A stretch of DNA of 40,102 nucleotides from Thermoleophilia bacterium (lineage in GTDB: Bacteria > Actinomycetota > Thermoleophilia > Gaiellales > Gaiellaceae). The position numbers and the translations under genes were made by a program. Location of the stretch: positions 1 through 40,102 of the forward strand of contig JADLFG010000021.1 in assembly GCA_020845695.1 (NCBI GenBank), in the 5' to 3' direction. The notes under the pieces are model-generated. The model ran no database searches. It worked only from the letters and a program-made list of their open reading frames with translations, and had not been told where the DNA came from. Positions 31,073 through 40,101 of the stretch are shown in pieces (within the stretch, counting starts at the first letter, position 1; each line of letters begins with the position of its first letter).

Positions 31073-31468
31073 CTACGCGATGCGAGTCACGCTCGGGTAG
31101 CGGTCGAATGCCGTGTCGAACGACAGAATCCGCTCCACTCCCTGTCGCTCCATCACGGCGACGTGCAGGGCATCTCGCGCCGAGAGTCCGTAGCTGCCCA
31201 GAACGACCTCCCGCGCGCGCTGCACATCGGGGAGCTCAACGGGGAAGACGATCTCGGCGATGCCGAGGAGTACGTCGAAGGCGGGCTGAATGGCGTCTGG
31301 CCGGTCGATGGCTGCGTACCGATGGAGGATCTCCTGGAGAACCTCGACGTCGGTGACGAGACGCTCCCGGCTCGAGATGGCCGCCTCCACCTGCCTCTGC
31401 GCGTCCGCCTTGTGGCGGTGCGGCGCGCCGACCAGGTACATGGGGACGTTCGAGTCGACGAAGATCAC
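31073..31468 (-). CDS. PIN-domain toxin (VapC-like)
   Basis: This 131-residue PIN-domain protein is probably a ribonuclease toxin. Acidic site residues appear in the usual order: Asp5 in IFVDSNVPMYL, Glu43 or Glu46 in DVEVLQEILHRY, Asp99 in LSARDALHVAVM and Asp117 in LSFDTAFDRY. Its GTG start overlaps the stop of the upstream antitoxin by four bases (GTGA), so antitoxin is made first and the two are coupled. Substrate RNA is not known. It converges with asnB, leaving 28 bp between them. Confidence 0.85.
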   Translation of the reverse strand: MIFVDSNVPMYLVGAPHRHKADAQRQVEAAISSRERLVTDVEVLQEILHRYAAIDRPDAIQPAFDVLLGIAEIVFPVELPDVQRAREVVLGSYGLSARDALHVAVMERQGVERILSFDTAFDRYPSVTRIA

Positions 31469-31719
31469 CCTGGCCGGCCCAGGTAGCCGGACTCGATCTG
31501 CTGGAGCATCGTTTCGATGTCAGCGGTCGGGAACTCGTGGCGAGTGGCCGCGCGGACCGCGGCCAGCCGTCGTGCCGGGTCTCCGAGCGCGGCTTGGCGC
31601 CTGGCGCGACGCAAAGCCTGCCGCACCCACTCGGAAACCGTCATGCCCTGGGCCGTGGCGGCTTCGCGGATCTCCTCGAGCTCGTCGCCGGACAGAACGA
31701 CTTGCAGGCGCGTACTCAT
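31465..31719 (-). CDS. Ribbon-helix-helix antitoxin (VapB-like)
   Basis: This 84-residue protein has an N-terminal ribbon-helix-helix domain (RLQVVLSGDELEEIREAATAQGMTVSEWVRQALRRARR), which should bind the operon's own promoter, and a flexible C-terminal part (PTADIETMLQQIESGYL) that would cover the toxin site. The order antitoxin then toxin with a four-base overlap is typical of vapBC. The -10-like TATGCT on the minus strand (31726-31731) is only six bases before the ATG, which suggests a leaderless message. Confidence 0.85.
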   Translation of the reverse strand: MSTRLQVVLSGDELEEIREAATAQGMTVSEWVRQALRRARRQAALGDPARRLAAVRAATRHEFPTADIETMLQQIESGYLGRPG

Positions 31720-31725
31720 TCCTTG

Positions 31726-31731
31726 AGCATA
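31726..31731 (-). promoter_or_regulatory. -10 element of the toxin-antitoxin operon
   Basis: TATGCT on the minus strand ends six bases before the ATG at 31719. The whole gap to the upstream gene is 26 bp, so promoter and autoregulatory operator must lie here and within the end of the peptidase gene. Confidence 0.4.
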
Positions 31732-31745
31732 TCCGACTCAGAGGA

Positions 31746-32765
31746 TCAGCCGCGCACGACGACGCGGGCCGCGCTGAGCGTCCCGGGGCGGGCGCGCTGG
31801 GTCTCGAGGGAGAACTCGACCGGGGCCGTCGTGACCGTGACGCGGGCGCCCGCGACGAGGTCGTCGAGCCGGGCCGCCCCGTTCTTCCGCGCGCGCTCGA
31901 GCGTCGCGTCGGCGGGGAGCAGCAGGGTCACCCGGCGTGTCACCTCGAAGCGCTCGCCGCCGGAGAGCCGGATGCTCGTGACGTCGACAGTGAGCAGGAC
32001 GGCCTGCTGGCGGCGCTCGGAGGGCGGCGGCGGGGGCGGCTCCGGCCCTGTGCTCTCGCCCTCGCCGCTCCCGGACGCCTCGCCTTCGCCCTCGGCGGGC
32101 TCGACCGCGCGAACCTTGCCGGCGAGCGTCAGCGTGGCCGCGCCCGCGGCGCCGCGGCCGAGCTCGCTCTCCGGGAGGGCGAACAGGAGCTTCTCCGCAC
32201 GGCGCAGCAGCCGGTAGGGCGAGACGGCGTCCCCGCCTCTCGGGTGGTATTCGAAGTGCAGGTGGTACTCGAGCCCGGCCGCGTCGCCCGAGTCGCCGAC
32301 GTAGCCGATCAGCTCTCCCTGGCGGACGCGCTGCCCGTCGCGCAGCCCGGGTGCATAGGCGACGCCGGGCTTGCAGCCGCCACGGTCGTCGCGATCCGCC
32401 GTCAGGTCGTTGTTCAGGTGGATGTAGAGGTACTCGGCGCCGCTGGCCGCGTGCAGGTAGAGCATGCAGCCGGCGGACGCGGAGCTCGTCCAGATCGTCA
32501 CCTTCCCCGCCTCGACCGCGACGACGGGCGCGCGCCAGGTTGAGACGAGGTCGTTGCCGGCGTGAGTGCGCGAGCCGCGCGGGTCGCCGAAGTCGTCCCG
32601 GTAGGTCGCAGGCCCGACGATCGGAAAAACGATCTCGGGGCTCTTCGCCTTCGCGGGCGCCGTCACTCCGGCCTGCGCCGTCCCGGCGAGGGCCCACGCG
32701 AGAGCGAGGGTGAGAGCCGCTCGGGCGACCGTCCGGTGGCGAGCGCTGTGCTCCGGTGCGCGCAC
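31746..32765 (-). CDS. Exported M23-family (LytM-type) metallopeptidase
   Basis: This is a 339-residue exported protein. A signal peptide (TVARAALTLALAWALAGTAQA) leads to an M23 endopeptidase domain with the zinc ligands in SRTHAGNDL (His and Asp) and YHLHFEYHP (His-x-His), so it can be active on peptidoglycan cross-bridges. A Glu/Gly/Pro-rich linker (EGEGEASGSGEGESTGPEPPPPPP) follows, then a C-terminal beta domain of about 100 residues. GTG 32765 is preferred: it heads the signal peptide and follows an extended -10 (TGGTACCCT, -10 at 32776-32781). The ATG at 32837 would leave only 8 bp to the divergent etfB start and no room for promoters. Confidence 0.8.
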   Translation of the reverse strand: MRAPEHSARHRTVARAALTLALAWALAGTAQAGVTAPAKAKSPEIVFPIVGPATYRDDFGDPRGSRTHAGNDLVSTWRAPVVAVEAGKVTIWTSSASAGCMLYLHAASGAEYLYIHLNNDLTADRDDRGGCKPGVAYAPGLRDGQRVRQGELIGYVGDSGDAAGLEYHLHFEYHPRGGDAVSPYRLLRRAEKLLFALPESELGRGAAGAATLTLAGKVRAVEPAEGEGEASGSGEGESTGPEPPPPPPSERRQQAVLLTVDVTSIRLSGGERFEVTRRVTLLLPADATLERARKNGAARLDDLVAGARVTVTTAPVEFSLETQRARPGTLSAARVVVRG

Positions 32766-32775
32766 GAGGGGGCTC

Positions 32776-32781
32776 AGGGTA
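32776..32781 (-). promoter_or_regulatory. Extended -10 promoter of the M23 peptidase
   Basis: TGGTACCCT on the minus strand fits TGnTAnnnT, with the hexamer at 32776-32781, ten bases before GTG 32765. The leader would be only about four bases. Confidence 0.4.
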
Positions 32782-32831
32782 CCAGAGCTCGTGGCTCGCA
32801 GGTTCCCCGCGCGGCCTCGCGGGCGGGCGGA

Positions 32832-32837
32832 TAGCAT
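32832..32837 (+). promoter_or_regulatory. -10 element of etfB
   Basis: TAGCAT lies eight bases before ATG 32846, with no Shine-Dalgarno between, so the etf message probably starts at or near the start codon. No clear -35 was found. Confidence 0.35.
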
Positions 32838-32845
32838 GCCCCCCG

Positions 32846-33622
32846 ATGAAGGTCGCCGTGTGCGTGAAGGAGGTGCCGGACCCGGCCGTGCCGAGGAAGC
32901 TCGACGCTTCCAGCCTCCGTCTCGACCGCTCCGGCGAGGGCGCTCTCAACCCGTGGGACCTGCCCGCCGTCGAGGCCGCGCTGCGCCTCGTCGAGGCCCA
33001 CGGCGGCGAGGTCGTCTGCATCTCCGTCGCCCCGGAGCGGGCGGCGGCGACGCAGCGCAAGGCGCTCGCGATGGGCGCCGACCGGGCCGTGCTGGTCGCC
33101 GACGAGGCGATCGCCGGCTCCGATCTCGTCGCCACGAGCCGCGTGCTCGCCGAGGCGCTGCGGCGCGAGCAAGCGGACCTCGTCCTCTTCGGCCAGCAGG
33201 GATCCGACTCCGACGGGGCCGTCCTCTGGGCCGCGGTCGCCGACCGCCTGCGCCTGCCGGTCCTGTCGCAGGCGGCGAGCCTCGAGCTCTCGGACGGCCG
33301 GGTGCGGGTCAAGCGCCAGACCGAGCACGGCTACGACCTGATCGAGGCGCCGCTGCCCTGCGTGGTGGCTGTCTCCGATGCGATCAACGAGCCCCGCTAC
33401 CCCTCGCTGAAGGGGATCATGGGTGCGAAGAAGAAGCCCCAGGAGACCCTCTCGCTGGCCGATCTCGGCCTCGCCGCGGCCGACGCCGGCGACGCCGGCT
33501 CGGGCACGGAGGTGTACGCGCTCGGCCCGCCGCCGCCGCGCGGCGACTCGCTCGTCGTCGAGGACGACGGCAACGCCGCCGAGCGGATTCTCGACTTCCT
33601 CGCGGAGCGCAAGCTCGTCTGA
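32846..33622 (+). CDS. etfB: Electron transfer flavoprotein beta subunit
   Basis: This 258-residue subunit carries the AMP site and the recognition loop of ETF. MKVAVCVKEVPDP is the family's standard opening, followed by ALNPWDLPAVEAALRLVE and LFGQQGSDSDGAVLWAAVADRLRLP (about 114-138), and the signature VRVKRQTEHGYDLIEAPLPCVVAVSDAINEPRYPSLKGIMGAKKK near 154-198. With EtfA it shuttles electrons from acyl-CoA dehydrogenases to the ETF-quinone oxidoreductase encoded two genes later. The stop overlaps the etfA start (TGATG). It is read away from the M23 peptidase across an 80-bp divergent region. Confidence 0.93.
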   Translation: MKVAVCVKEVPDPAVPRKLDASSLRLDRSGEGALNPWDLPAVEAALRLVEAHGGEVVCISVAPERAAATQRKALAMGADRAVLVADEAIAGSDLVATSRVLAEALRREQADLVLFGQQGSDSDGAVLWAAVADRLRLPVLSQAASLELSDGRVRVKRQTEHGYDLIEAPLPCVVAVSDAINEPRYPSLKGIMGAKKKPQETLSLADLGLAAADAGDAGSGTEVYALGPPPPRGDSLVVEDDGNAAERILDFLAERKLV

Positions 33623-34584
33623 TGGGCGCTCTCGTTTTCGTCGAGCACCACGCCGGCGCGCCCGCGAAGGCGTCGCTGGGCGTGCTCGCGAAGGCCGCGA
33701 GCCTGTTCGGCGACGTCGCCGCCGTCGTGTGCGGCTCCGGTGTCAGGGAGCTCGCCGCGGCCCTCGGCGCCCACGGCGCCGCGACGGTCTACGTCGCCGA
33801 CGACGACGCGCTCGCCTCGCCACTGCCCCAGCCCCGCGTCGACGCGCTCGAGCGCGCTGTCGCCGCCAGCGGCGCGGACACAGTGCTCTTCGCCTCCTCC
33901 GTGCTCGCCGCCGACGTCGCCGCCGGCCTCGCCGCGCGCACCGGCGGGGGGCTCAACTGGGACCTCGTCGAGCTCAGGCTCGAGGGCGGCCGGCTGGTCG
34001 GCACCCGCCCGGCGCTCCAGGACACCGTCTACGTCGACGTCGGCTGGAAGATGCGGCCGCGGCTCGCGCTCGTCCGCTCCGGCTCGTTCGAGCCCGTGCA
34101 AACGGGCGGCACCGCGACCGTCGTCGACGTCCCCGTCGAGGTCGCGGAGTTCTCGCGCGCGGCCACGCTCGCCGGCCATGAGTCGGCTGACAGCTCCGGC
34201 CCCGCGATCGAGGAGGCCGAGGTGATCGTCGCGGGCGGGCGCGGGCTCGGCTCGCCGGACGGGTTCCGGCTCTGCGAGGAGCTGGCGGGCGCGCTCGGCG
34301 GCGCCGTCGCCTCGACGCGAGCCGTGGTCGACTCCGGCTGGTACCCGTACTCGACCCAGGTCGGCCAGACCGGCAAGACGGTCTCGCCGAAGCTGTACGT
34401 GGCCTGCGGCATCTCCGGCGCGATCCAGCACAAGGTCGGCATGCAGGGCTCCGGCACGATCGTCGCGATCAACAAGGACCGCAACGCGCCGATCTTCGAC
34501 TACTGCGACCTCGGCGTCGTCGGCGACCTGCACGAGATCGTGCCGCGCCTGACCGAGCTCGTTCGCCAGCGCAAGTCGGGATGA
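33622..34584 (+). CDS. etfA: Electron transfer flavoprotein alpha subunit
   Basis: This 320-residue FAD-binding subunit of ETF starts ALVFVEHHAG, as expected. The C-terminal FAD domain is complete: VAGGRGLG near 206, TRAVVDSGWYPYSTQVGQTGKTVSPKLYVACGISGAIQHKVGM (about 235-277) and IVAINKDRNAPIFDYCDLGVVGDLHEIVPRL. It forms the heterodimer with EtfB. ATG 33622 shares a base with the etfB stop, and its own stop overlaps the ETF-QO start (ATGA), so the three are tightly coupled. Confidence 0.93.
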   Translation: MGALVFVEHHAGAPAKASLGVLAKAASLFGDVAAVVCGSGVRELAAALGAHGAATVYVADDDALASPLPQPRVDALERAVAASGADTVLFASSVLAADVAAGLAARTGGGLNWDLVELRLEGGRLVGTRPALQDTVYVDVGWKMRPRLALVRSGSFEPVQTGGTATVVDVPVEVAEFSRAATLAGHESADSSGPAIEEAEVIVAGGRGLGSPDGFRLCEELAGALGGAVASTRAVVDSGWYPYSTQVGQTGKTVSPKLYVACGISGAIQHKVGMQGSGTIVAINKDRNAPIFDYCDLGVVGDLHEIVPRLTELVRQRKSG

Positions 34585-36251
34585 CCGTCCGGCCGGCCGA
34601 CTTCGCGCCAGCGGTCGCGCCCGGGGAGTTCCTGACCGCCCCGAGCGACCCGGCGGACGAGCGGATCGAGGTCGGCATCCTGATCGTCGGCGGCGGGCCG
34701 GCGGGGCTCGCGGCGGCGATCCGCGCCGCCCAGCTCCTCGCCGAGCGGCCCGAGTTGGCCGAGAGCCTCGGCGACGTCCCCATCTGCGTCGTCGAGAAGG
34801 GCAAGGCACCCGGCTCGCACGTCCTCTCGGGGGCCGTGGTCGACCCGCGCGCCCTGCGCGCGCTCTTCCCGGGCGTGTCGATGGACGAGCTGCCGTTCCA
34901 CGGGACGGTCGAGGACGAGGCGGTCTACTACCTCACCCGGCGGCGGGCGCTGCGCGTTCCGGCGCCACCGACGATGCGAAACCACGGTAACCGGATCGCC
35001 TCCCTGAGCCGCCTCTGCCGCTGGCTGGCCGAGCGGGCGGAGGAGCTCGGCGTCACGATCGTCCCCGAGACAGCCGCCGTCTCGCTGCTCGAGAGCGAAG
35101 GGCGCGTCGTCGGGATCCGCACCGGCGACCGCGGCCGCGGGCGGAGCGGGGAGGAGCTCGCGAACTTCGAACCCGGCTCCGACATCGTCGCCCGGATGAC
35201 GATCCTTGCCGAGGGCACGCTTGGGCACTTGACGCGGGCTGCTGTCGAGCGGTTCGGGCTCGCGGGCGAGGCCCCGCAGGTGTACGCGCTCGGTGTCAAG
35301 GAGGTCTGGGAGGTGGCGCGACCGCTCCGGCGGATCGTGCACACGCTCGGCTGGCCGCTCTCGAGCCGGGAGTTCGGAGGTAGCTTCCTCTACCCGCTCG
35401 GCGAGGGGCACGTGTCGCTCGGGCTCGTCGCCGGGCTCGACACGAGCGATGCGTCGGTCTCGGTCCACGATCTGCTCCAGGCGCTGAAGCTGCATCCGCT
35501 CGTGGGGCGCGTTCTCGAGGGCGGCAGGCGGGTCGGCTGGGGCGCCAAGACGATCCCCGAGGGCGGCCTGCAGGCGCTCCCCGCGAAGCTCCACTTCCCC
35601 GGAGGTGTCTTCGTCGGCGACGCGGCCGGCTTCGTCAACGTGCCCGCGCTGAAGGGCGTTCACTACGCGATCCACTCCGGGCACCTGGCCGCGGAGGCCG
35701 CGATCGAGGCGATTGCGCCCGGCTCGACGTCCTGGGCGCCCGGCGCGCTCGAGGGGTACGACCGGGCCGTGCGGGAGAGCTTCATCTGGCGCGACCTGCG
35801 GCGGGTGCGCAACATGCGCCCGGCGTTCGCGCGCGGCTTCCTGGCCGGCTCCGCGCTCGCCGGGCTCGCGACGGTGACCGGCGGGCGCGCCCCGCGCGGC
35901 AACCTGCGCCTCGAGGCGGACGCCCACGCGGCCGTCTCCTCCGGCGGCCGGGCCCGGTCCTACCCGCAGCCGGACGGCGTGCTCACGTTCGACAAGCTCT
36001 CGAGCGTCTACCTGTCCGGGAATCGCACCCGCGACGATGCGCCCGACCACATCCGTGTCCGCCACGACGTCCCGGGCGAGCTCGCCGCGGCCTGGGTCGC
36101 CATGTGCCCGGCCGCCGTCTACGAGCTCGCGGAGGGGGGCGGCGTCGCGGTCACGGCCTCGAACTGCGTCCAGTGCGGCGCGATCACGGCCAAGGGAGGT
36201 CGCCTGACCCCGCCGGAGGGCGGCGACGGGCCGGACTACCAGCTCATGTGA
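34581..36251 (+). CDS. ETF-quinone oxidoreductase with one cluster ligand missing
   Basis: This 556-residue flavoprotein of the ETF-QO/FixC family has the FAD-binding GILIVGGGPAGLAAAIRAAQ (33-52), VEKGKAPGSHVLSGAVVDP near 73, FVGDAAGFVNVPALKGVHYAIHSGHLAAEAA near 345 and the C-terminal PPEGGDGPDYQLM. It would pass electrons from ETF to the quinone pool at the membrane. Canonical ETF-QO binds a [4Fe-4S] cluster by one Cys in CPAxVYE and three in NCxxCxxC. Here Cys509, Cys529 and Cys532 are present but the last position is Ile535 (NCVQCGAIT), as if two residues were deleted. The cluster may be three-iron, use another ligand, or be absent. It overlaps etfA by four bases. Confidence 0.88.
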   Translation: MTVRPADFAPAVAPGEFLTAPSDPADERIEVGILIVGGGPAGLAAAIRAAQLLAERPELAESLGDVPICVVEKGKAPGSHVLSGAVVDPRALRALFPGVSMDELPFHGTVEDEAVYYLTRRRALRVPAPPTMRNHGNRIASLSRLCRWLAERAEELGVTIVPETAAVSLLESEGRVVGIRTGDRGRGRSGEELANFEPGSDIVARMTILAEGTLGHLTRAAVERFGLAGEAPQVYALGVKEVWEVARPLRRIVHTLGWPLSSREFGGSFLYPLGEGHVSLGLVAGLDTSDASVSVHDLLQALKLHPLVGRVLEGGRRVGWGAKTIPEGGLQALPAKLHFPGGVFVGDAAGFVNVPALKGVHYAIHSGHLAAEAAIEAIAPGSTSWAPGALEGYDRAVRESFIWRDLRRVRNMRPAFARGFLAGSALAGLATVTGGRAPRGNLRLEADAHAAVSSGGRARSYPQPDGVLTFDKLSSVYLSGNRTRDDAPDHIRVRHDVPGELAAAWVAMCPAAVYELAEGGGVAVTASNCVQCGAITAKGGRLTPPEGGDGPDYQLM

Positions 36252-36269
36252 GCCGCGGGCGCGGGTGAA

Positions 36270-36295
36270 GGGCGAGACCGAAACGTGTCTCGCCC
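36270..36295 (+). terminator. Hairpin terminator after ETF-QO
   Basis: A perfect 9-bp stem (GGGCGAGAC at 36270-36278 with GTCTCGCCC at 36287-36295) and an 8-nt loop lie 18 bp after the ETF-QO stop. There is no T-tract, as is common in GC-rich actinobacteria. It separates the etf operon from rpmE. Confidence 0.6.
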
Positions 36296-36353
36296 CTCGG
36301 CCTCGCCCGAGACCCGTCTCTCCCCTGCCGCCCGTGGGCCTGCCGGGGGTGTC

Positions 36354-36362
36354 TGGTATCCT
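36354..36362 (+). promoter_or_regulatory. Extended -10 promoter of rpmE
   Basis: TGGTATCCT fits TGnTAnnnT; the hexamer ends eight bases before ATG 36371 and there is no Shine-Dalgarno in between, so the message is probably leaderless or nearly so. Confidence 0.5.
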
Positions 36363-36370
36363 CGACCCGG

Positions 36371-36589
36371 ATGAAGACCGACATCCATCCCGACTACGTG
36401 CTCGCCACCGTTCGCTGCTCGTGCGGCGCCACGTTCCAGACCCGCTCGACCAAGCCGGACCTGCACGTCGAGATCTGCTCGGAGTGCCACCCCTTCTACA
36501 CCGGCAAGCAGAAGCTCGTCGACACGGGCGGTCGCGTCGAGCGGTTCCAGCGCCGGCTCGAGAAGGCGCAGCAGGCCAGCCGCTCCTGA
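36371..36589 (+). CDS. rpmE: 50S ribosomal protein L31 (zinc type)
   Basis: This 72-residue protein matches the zinc-binding form of L31: [62 protein letters not shown] in family order. The four zinc ligands are expected among CSC (residues 16-18) and CSEC near 36-39. Zinc-containing L31 can be swapped for a zinc-free paralogue under zinc limitation in many actinobacteria; no such regulator site (Zur box) was recognised. Its neighbours DUF1385, prfA and prmC form a common grouping with rpmE. Confidence 0.95.
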   Translation: MKTDIHPDYVLATVRCSCGATFQTRSTKPDLHVEICSECHPFYTGKQKLVDTGGRVERFQRRLEKAQQASRS

Positions 36590-36608
36590 CGCGGGGGCTC
36601 CCCAAGCC

Positions 36609-37529
36609 GTGAGCGCGCCGATCGGCGGCCAGGCGGTCCTCGAAGGCGTGATGATGCGCGGGCCGTCCGCGTGGTCGGTGGCCGTGCGCACGCCCGCCGG
36701 CGAGATCGCGGAGGTCAACCGGCCGATCGCCTCGGTGCTCGTCCGTCACCGCTGGCTGCGCCTCCCCGTGATCCGCGGGGTGATCGCGCTCGGGGAGTCG
36801 CTCGCGATTGGCTTCCGGGCGCTCGCGATCTCGGCCAACTACGCCGCGCAGGAGCCGGGGGAGGCCGAGGACGGCGAGCAGCCGGTCGAGCTGACCCGCG
36901 CGCAGCTCCTGTTTGCGTTCGCGATCGCGATCGGGTTCGCGATCCTGCTCTTCAAGGTCACGCCGGCGCTGATCACGAACTGGCTGCCGGTCGATAGCAC
37001 CTGGTGGTTCGTGATCGTCGAGGGTGTCGTGCGGGTCGCGATCTTCGTCGCCTACCTGAGCCTGATCTCGCTTTGGCCCGACCTGCGCCGCGTCTTCCAG
37101 TATCACGCTGCCGAGCACACGGCGATCAACGCGTACGAGGCCGGTGACCCGCTCGAGCCGGAGACGGTGCAGCGCCACAGCCTGCTGCACGTCCGCTGCG
37201 GCACCGCCTTCTTGCTCTACGTGATGGTGATCGCGATCTTCGTCTTCGCCCTGTTCGGTCGCCCCGCCTGGTACTGGCTCGTCGTGACGCGCATCCTCGC
37301 GCTGCCGCTGATCGCCGGGCTCGCCTACGAGGTGATCCGCTTCGCCGGCAAGCACCCGCGCAACCCCGCGCTGCGAACGCTGCTCGCGCCCGGCCTCTGG
37401 CTCCAGCGGCTGACCACCCGCCAGCCGACGCTCGACCAGGTCGAGGTCTCGATCCGCGCCCTCTCCGAGGTGCTCCGCCTCGAGGGCCGACTCACGCCCG
37501 AGGAGCGCAAGATCGAGATCATGGCCTAG
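36609..37529 (+). CDS. DUF1385 family membrane protein
   Basis: This 306-residue membrane protein starts [23 protein letters not shown], the diagnostic opening of DUF1385, and contains [18 protein letters not shown] near 170 and [15 protein letters not shown] near 195, where conserved His and Cys residues lie. Four to five hydrophobic segments can be seen (about 98-118, 133-155, 205-222 and 228-246). The function of the family is not established. The gene is usually found between rpmE and prfA, as here. The GTG start is 19 bp after rpmE; a small GGGG/CCCC hairpin in that gap is too weak to call a terminator. Confidence 0.9.
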   Translation: MSAPIGGQAVLEGVMMRGPSAWSVAVRTPAGEIAEVNRPIASVLVRHRWLRLPVIRGVIALGESLAIGFRALAISANYAAQEPGEAEDGEQPVELTRAQLLFAFAIAIGFAILLFKVTPALITNWLPVDSTWWFVIVEGVVRVAIFVAYLSLISLWPDLRRVFQYHAAEHTAINAYEAGDPLEPETVQRHSLLHVRCGTAFLLYVMVIAIFVFALFGRPAWYWLVVTRILALPLIAGLAYEVIRFAGKHPRNPALRTLLAPGLWLQRLTTRQPTLDQVEVSIRALSEVLRLEGRLTPEERKIEIMA

Positions 37530-37556
37530 TGGGTAGGGCAACCAGCAAACAGGCAC

Positions 37557-37565
37557 TAGTATGCT
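37557..37565 (+). promoter_or_regulatory. -10 region of the OsmC-family gene
   Basis: TAGTATGCT contains two overlapping -10-like hexamers (37557-37562 and 37560-37565) in a locally AT-richer stretch about 30 bp before ATG 37593. A strong GGAGGAAGGGG follows before the start, so unlike its neighbours this gene has a conventional leader. Confidence 0.4.
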
Positions 37566-37592
37566 GTCAACCGGACAAGGAGGAAGGGGACG

Positions 37593-38018
37593 ATGGCTGT
37601 CGAGAAGCGAGCAACCGCGATCTGGCAGGGGAATCTGCTCGAGGGCAGCGGCACCGTCAGCGGCGAGAGCGGCGCCCTGGGCGAGGTGGCCGTGAGCTGG
37701 CCCAGGCGGGCCGAGCAGGGCGCCGAGGCGACGAGCCCGGAGGAGCTGATCGCGGCCGCCCACGCCGCGTGCTACTCGATGGCGCTCTCGCACGGGCTCG
37801 CGCAGGGCGGCACGCCCGCCGAGGAGCTGCGGGTGACGGCGACCGTCGGCTTCCAGCCCGGGCAGGGGATCACGGGCATCCACCTCGACGTCAACGGCAC
37901 CGTCCCCGGCCTCGACCAGGCCGCGTTCGCCGAGGCCGCTGCCGGCGCCGCGGCCGGCTGCCCGGTCTCGAAGGCGCTCGCCGGCGTCGGGATCACGCAC
38001 GCGGCGACGCTCGAGTAG
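37593..38018 (+). CDS. OsmC-family peroxiredoxin
   Basis: This 141-residue protein of the OsmC/Ohr superfamily has two redox cysteines in the expected settings: Cys61 in [15 protein letters not shown] and Cys125 in [13 protein letters not shown]. It should reduce organic hydroperoxides, protecting the cell under oxidative stress. [21 protein letters not shown] matches OsmC rather than Ohr. ATG 37593 has an excellent ribosome binding site (GGAGGAAGGGG). It has its own -10 region and sits between DUF1385 and prfA, but a functional tie to them is not evident. Confidence 0.9.
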   Translation: MAVEKRATAIWQGNLLEGSGTVSGESGALGEVAVSWPRRAEQGAEATSPEELIAAAHAACYSMALSHGLAQGGTPAEELRVTATVGFQPGQGITGIHLDVNGTVPGLDQAAFAEAAAGAAAGCPVSKALAGVGITHAATLE

Positions 38019-38040
38019 CCGCCGCCGGGGCAGCGGACGC

Positions 38041-38059
38041 CCCGGCCTACAATGGCCGG

Positions 38060-38060
<1 letters not shown>
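38041..38060 (+). promoter_or_regulatory. prfA -10 box inside a perfect palindrome
   Basis: CCCGGCC (38041-38047) and GGCCGGG (38054-38060) are perfect inverted repeats around TACAAT (38048-38053), a good -10 hexamer. The last G is the first base of the GTG start, so the mRNA would start at the start codon. The palindrome could be an operator or a cruciform-prone site. Confidence 0.45.
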
Positions 38061-39108
<1,048 letters not shown>

Positions 39109-39112
<4 letters not shown>

Positions 39113-39939
39113 CCGTCCGCGAGGCGCTCGGCTCCTCCCGTCGCGAGCTCGAGCGGGCCGGCTGCCCGTCCCCGCGGGCCGATGCCGAGCACCTGGTCGC
39201 GCATGTGCTTCGCAGCGGGAGAACGGAGCTGTACGCGACGCCCGAGCGGGAGCTGACGGCGGGGGAGGCGGCGTCGCTCGCGGCGCTCGTCGCCAGGCGG
39301 GCCGCCCGCGAGCCGCTTGCCTACCTACTCGGGGAGTGGGGCTTCCGGGGGCTCGTGCTCGCCGTCGACGCCCGCGTGCTCGTGCCGCGCCCCGAGACCG
39401 AGGTGGTGGTCGAGCATGCGCTCGCCCGCCTCTCTTGTGTCGAGCGACCGCGCGTCCTCGACGTCGGTACCGGCTCCGGGGCGATCGCGCTCGCGCTCGC
39501 GAGCGAGCGATCTGACGCCCGCGTCGTCGCCACCGACGTCTCCGCGGCCGCGCTCGCGGTCGCGGCTGAGAACCGGTCCCGACTCGGGCTCGCAGAACGG
39601 GTCGAGCTCGTGCAGGGCGACCTGGCGGCGGGGCAGGAGGGCCCGTTCGATCTCGTCGTCTCCAACCCGCCCTACGTCCTCTCGGCCGACCTCGGCGAGC
39701 TCGACCCCGAGGTGCGCGATTTCGAGCCGCGCCTCGCGCTGGTCGACGAGGACCAGACCGGGGGCATCGCCCGGGCCGCCCGGGAGCTCTTGCGCCCGGG
39801 CGGCTGGGTCGTGCTCGAGTGCAGCGACCGCCGCGGCGACGCGGTGGCCGCGCTGCTGCGCGAGCTCGGGTTCGCCCGTGTCTCGGTCTCCCCGGATCTC
39901 GCCGGCCGCGACCGCGTCGTCGAGGGCCGCAAGCCGTGA
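39109..39939 (+). CDS. prmC: Release factor glutamine methyltransferase PrmC
   Basis: This 276-residue SAM-dependent methyltransferase modifies the GGQ glutamine of release factors. It has an N-terminal helical substrate domain ([31 protein letters not shown]) with [16 protein letters not shown] and [16 protein letters not shown]. The SAM loop is [18 protein letters not shown] near 115-132 and the catalytic motif is VVSNPPYV near 183. All PrmC elements are present and the length is normal. GTG 39109 overlaps the prfA stop (GTGA). Nothing downstream is clearly in the same operon. Confidence 0.94.
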
Positions 39940-40008
39940 GTGTGAAACAGCACGAAGTCGCGCCAGGTATGTGACCAGTGGGGTATCCGGATGACGCCCC
40001 TTGTCTGC

Positions 40009-40101
40009 TCATGGGCGACCGCTGGCGATCGCGGTGACGGGGACGTGATCGATCTGCATGGCTTGCTCGAGCAGGCGGTGGAAGAGGAGGCCACGCTGGC
40101 G
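40009..40101 (-). pseudogene. C-terminal end of an unidentified protein, possibly a transposase
   Basis: A minus-strand frame is open from the right edge and gives 30 residues (RQRGLLFHRLLEQAMQ, then IDHVPVTAIASGRP) before the stop at 40009-40011. The GLLFxRLLEQA ending resembles the last residues of some insertion-sequence transposases, but this is from memory and weak. The stretch from 39940 to 40008 between it and prmC holds no recognisable feature. Confidence 0.25.

Noticed and set aside
32766..32837. Longer N-terminus of the M23 peptidase from ATG 32837
   Set aside because: Only 8 bp would remain to the divergent etfB start, and the extra residues precede the signal peptide; an extended -10 fits the later start.
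36590..36608. Terminator between rpmE and DUF1385
   Set aside because: The GGGG/CCCC stem is only four base pairs and the genes are usually co-located; not strong enough to call.
34500..38000. A 1166-codon minus-strand open frame opposite ETF-QO, rpmE and DUF1385
   Set aside because: All plus-strand genes here are recognised families with good starts; the opposite frame is low-complexity and runs through several of them.
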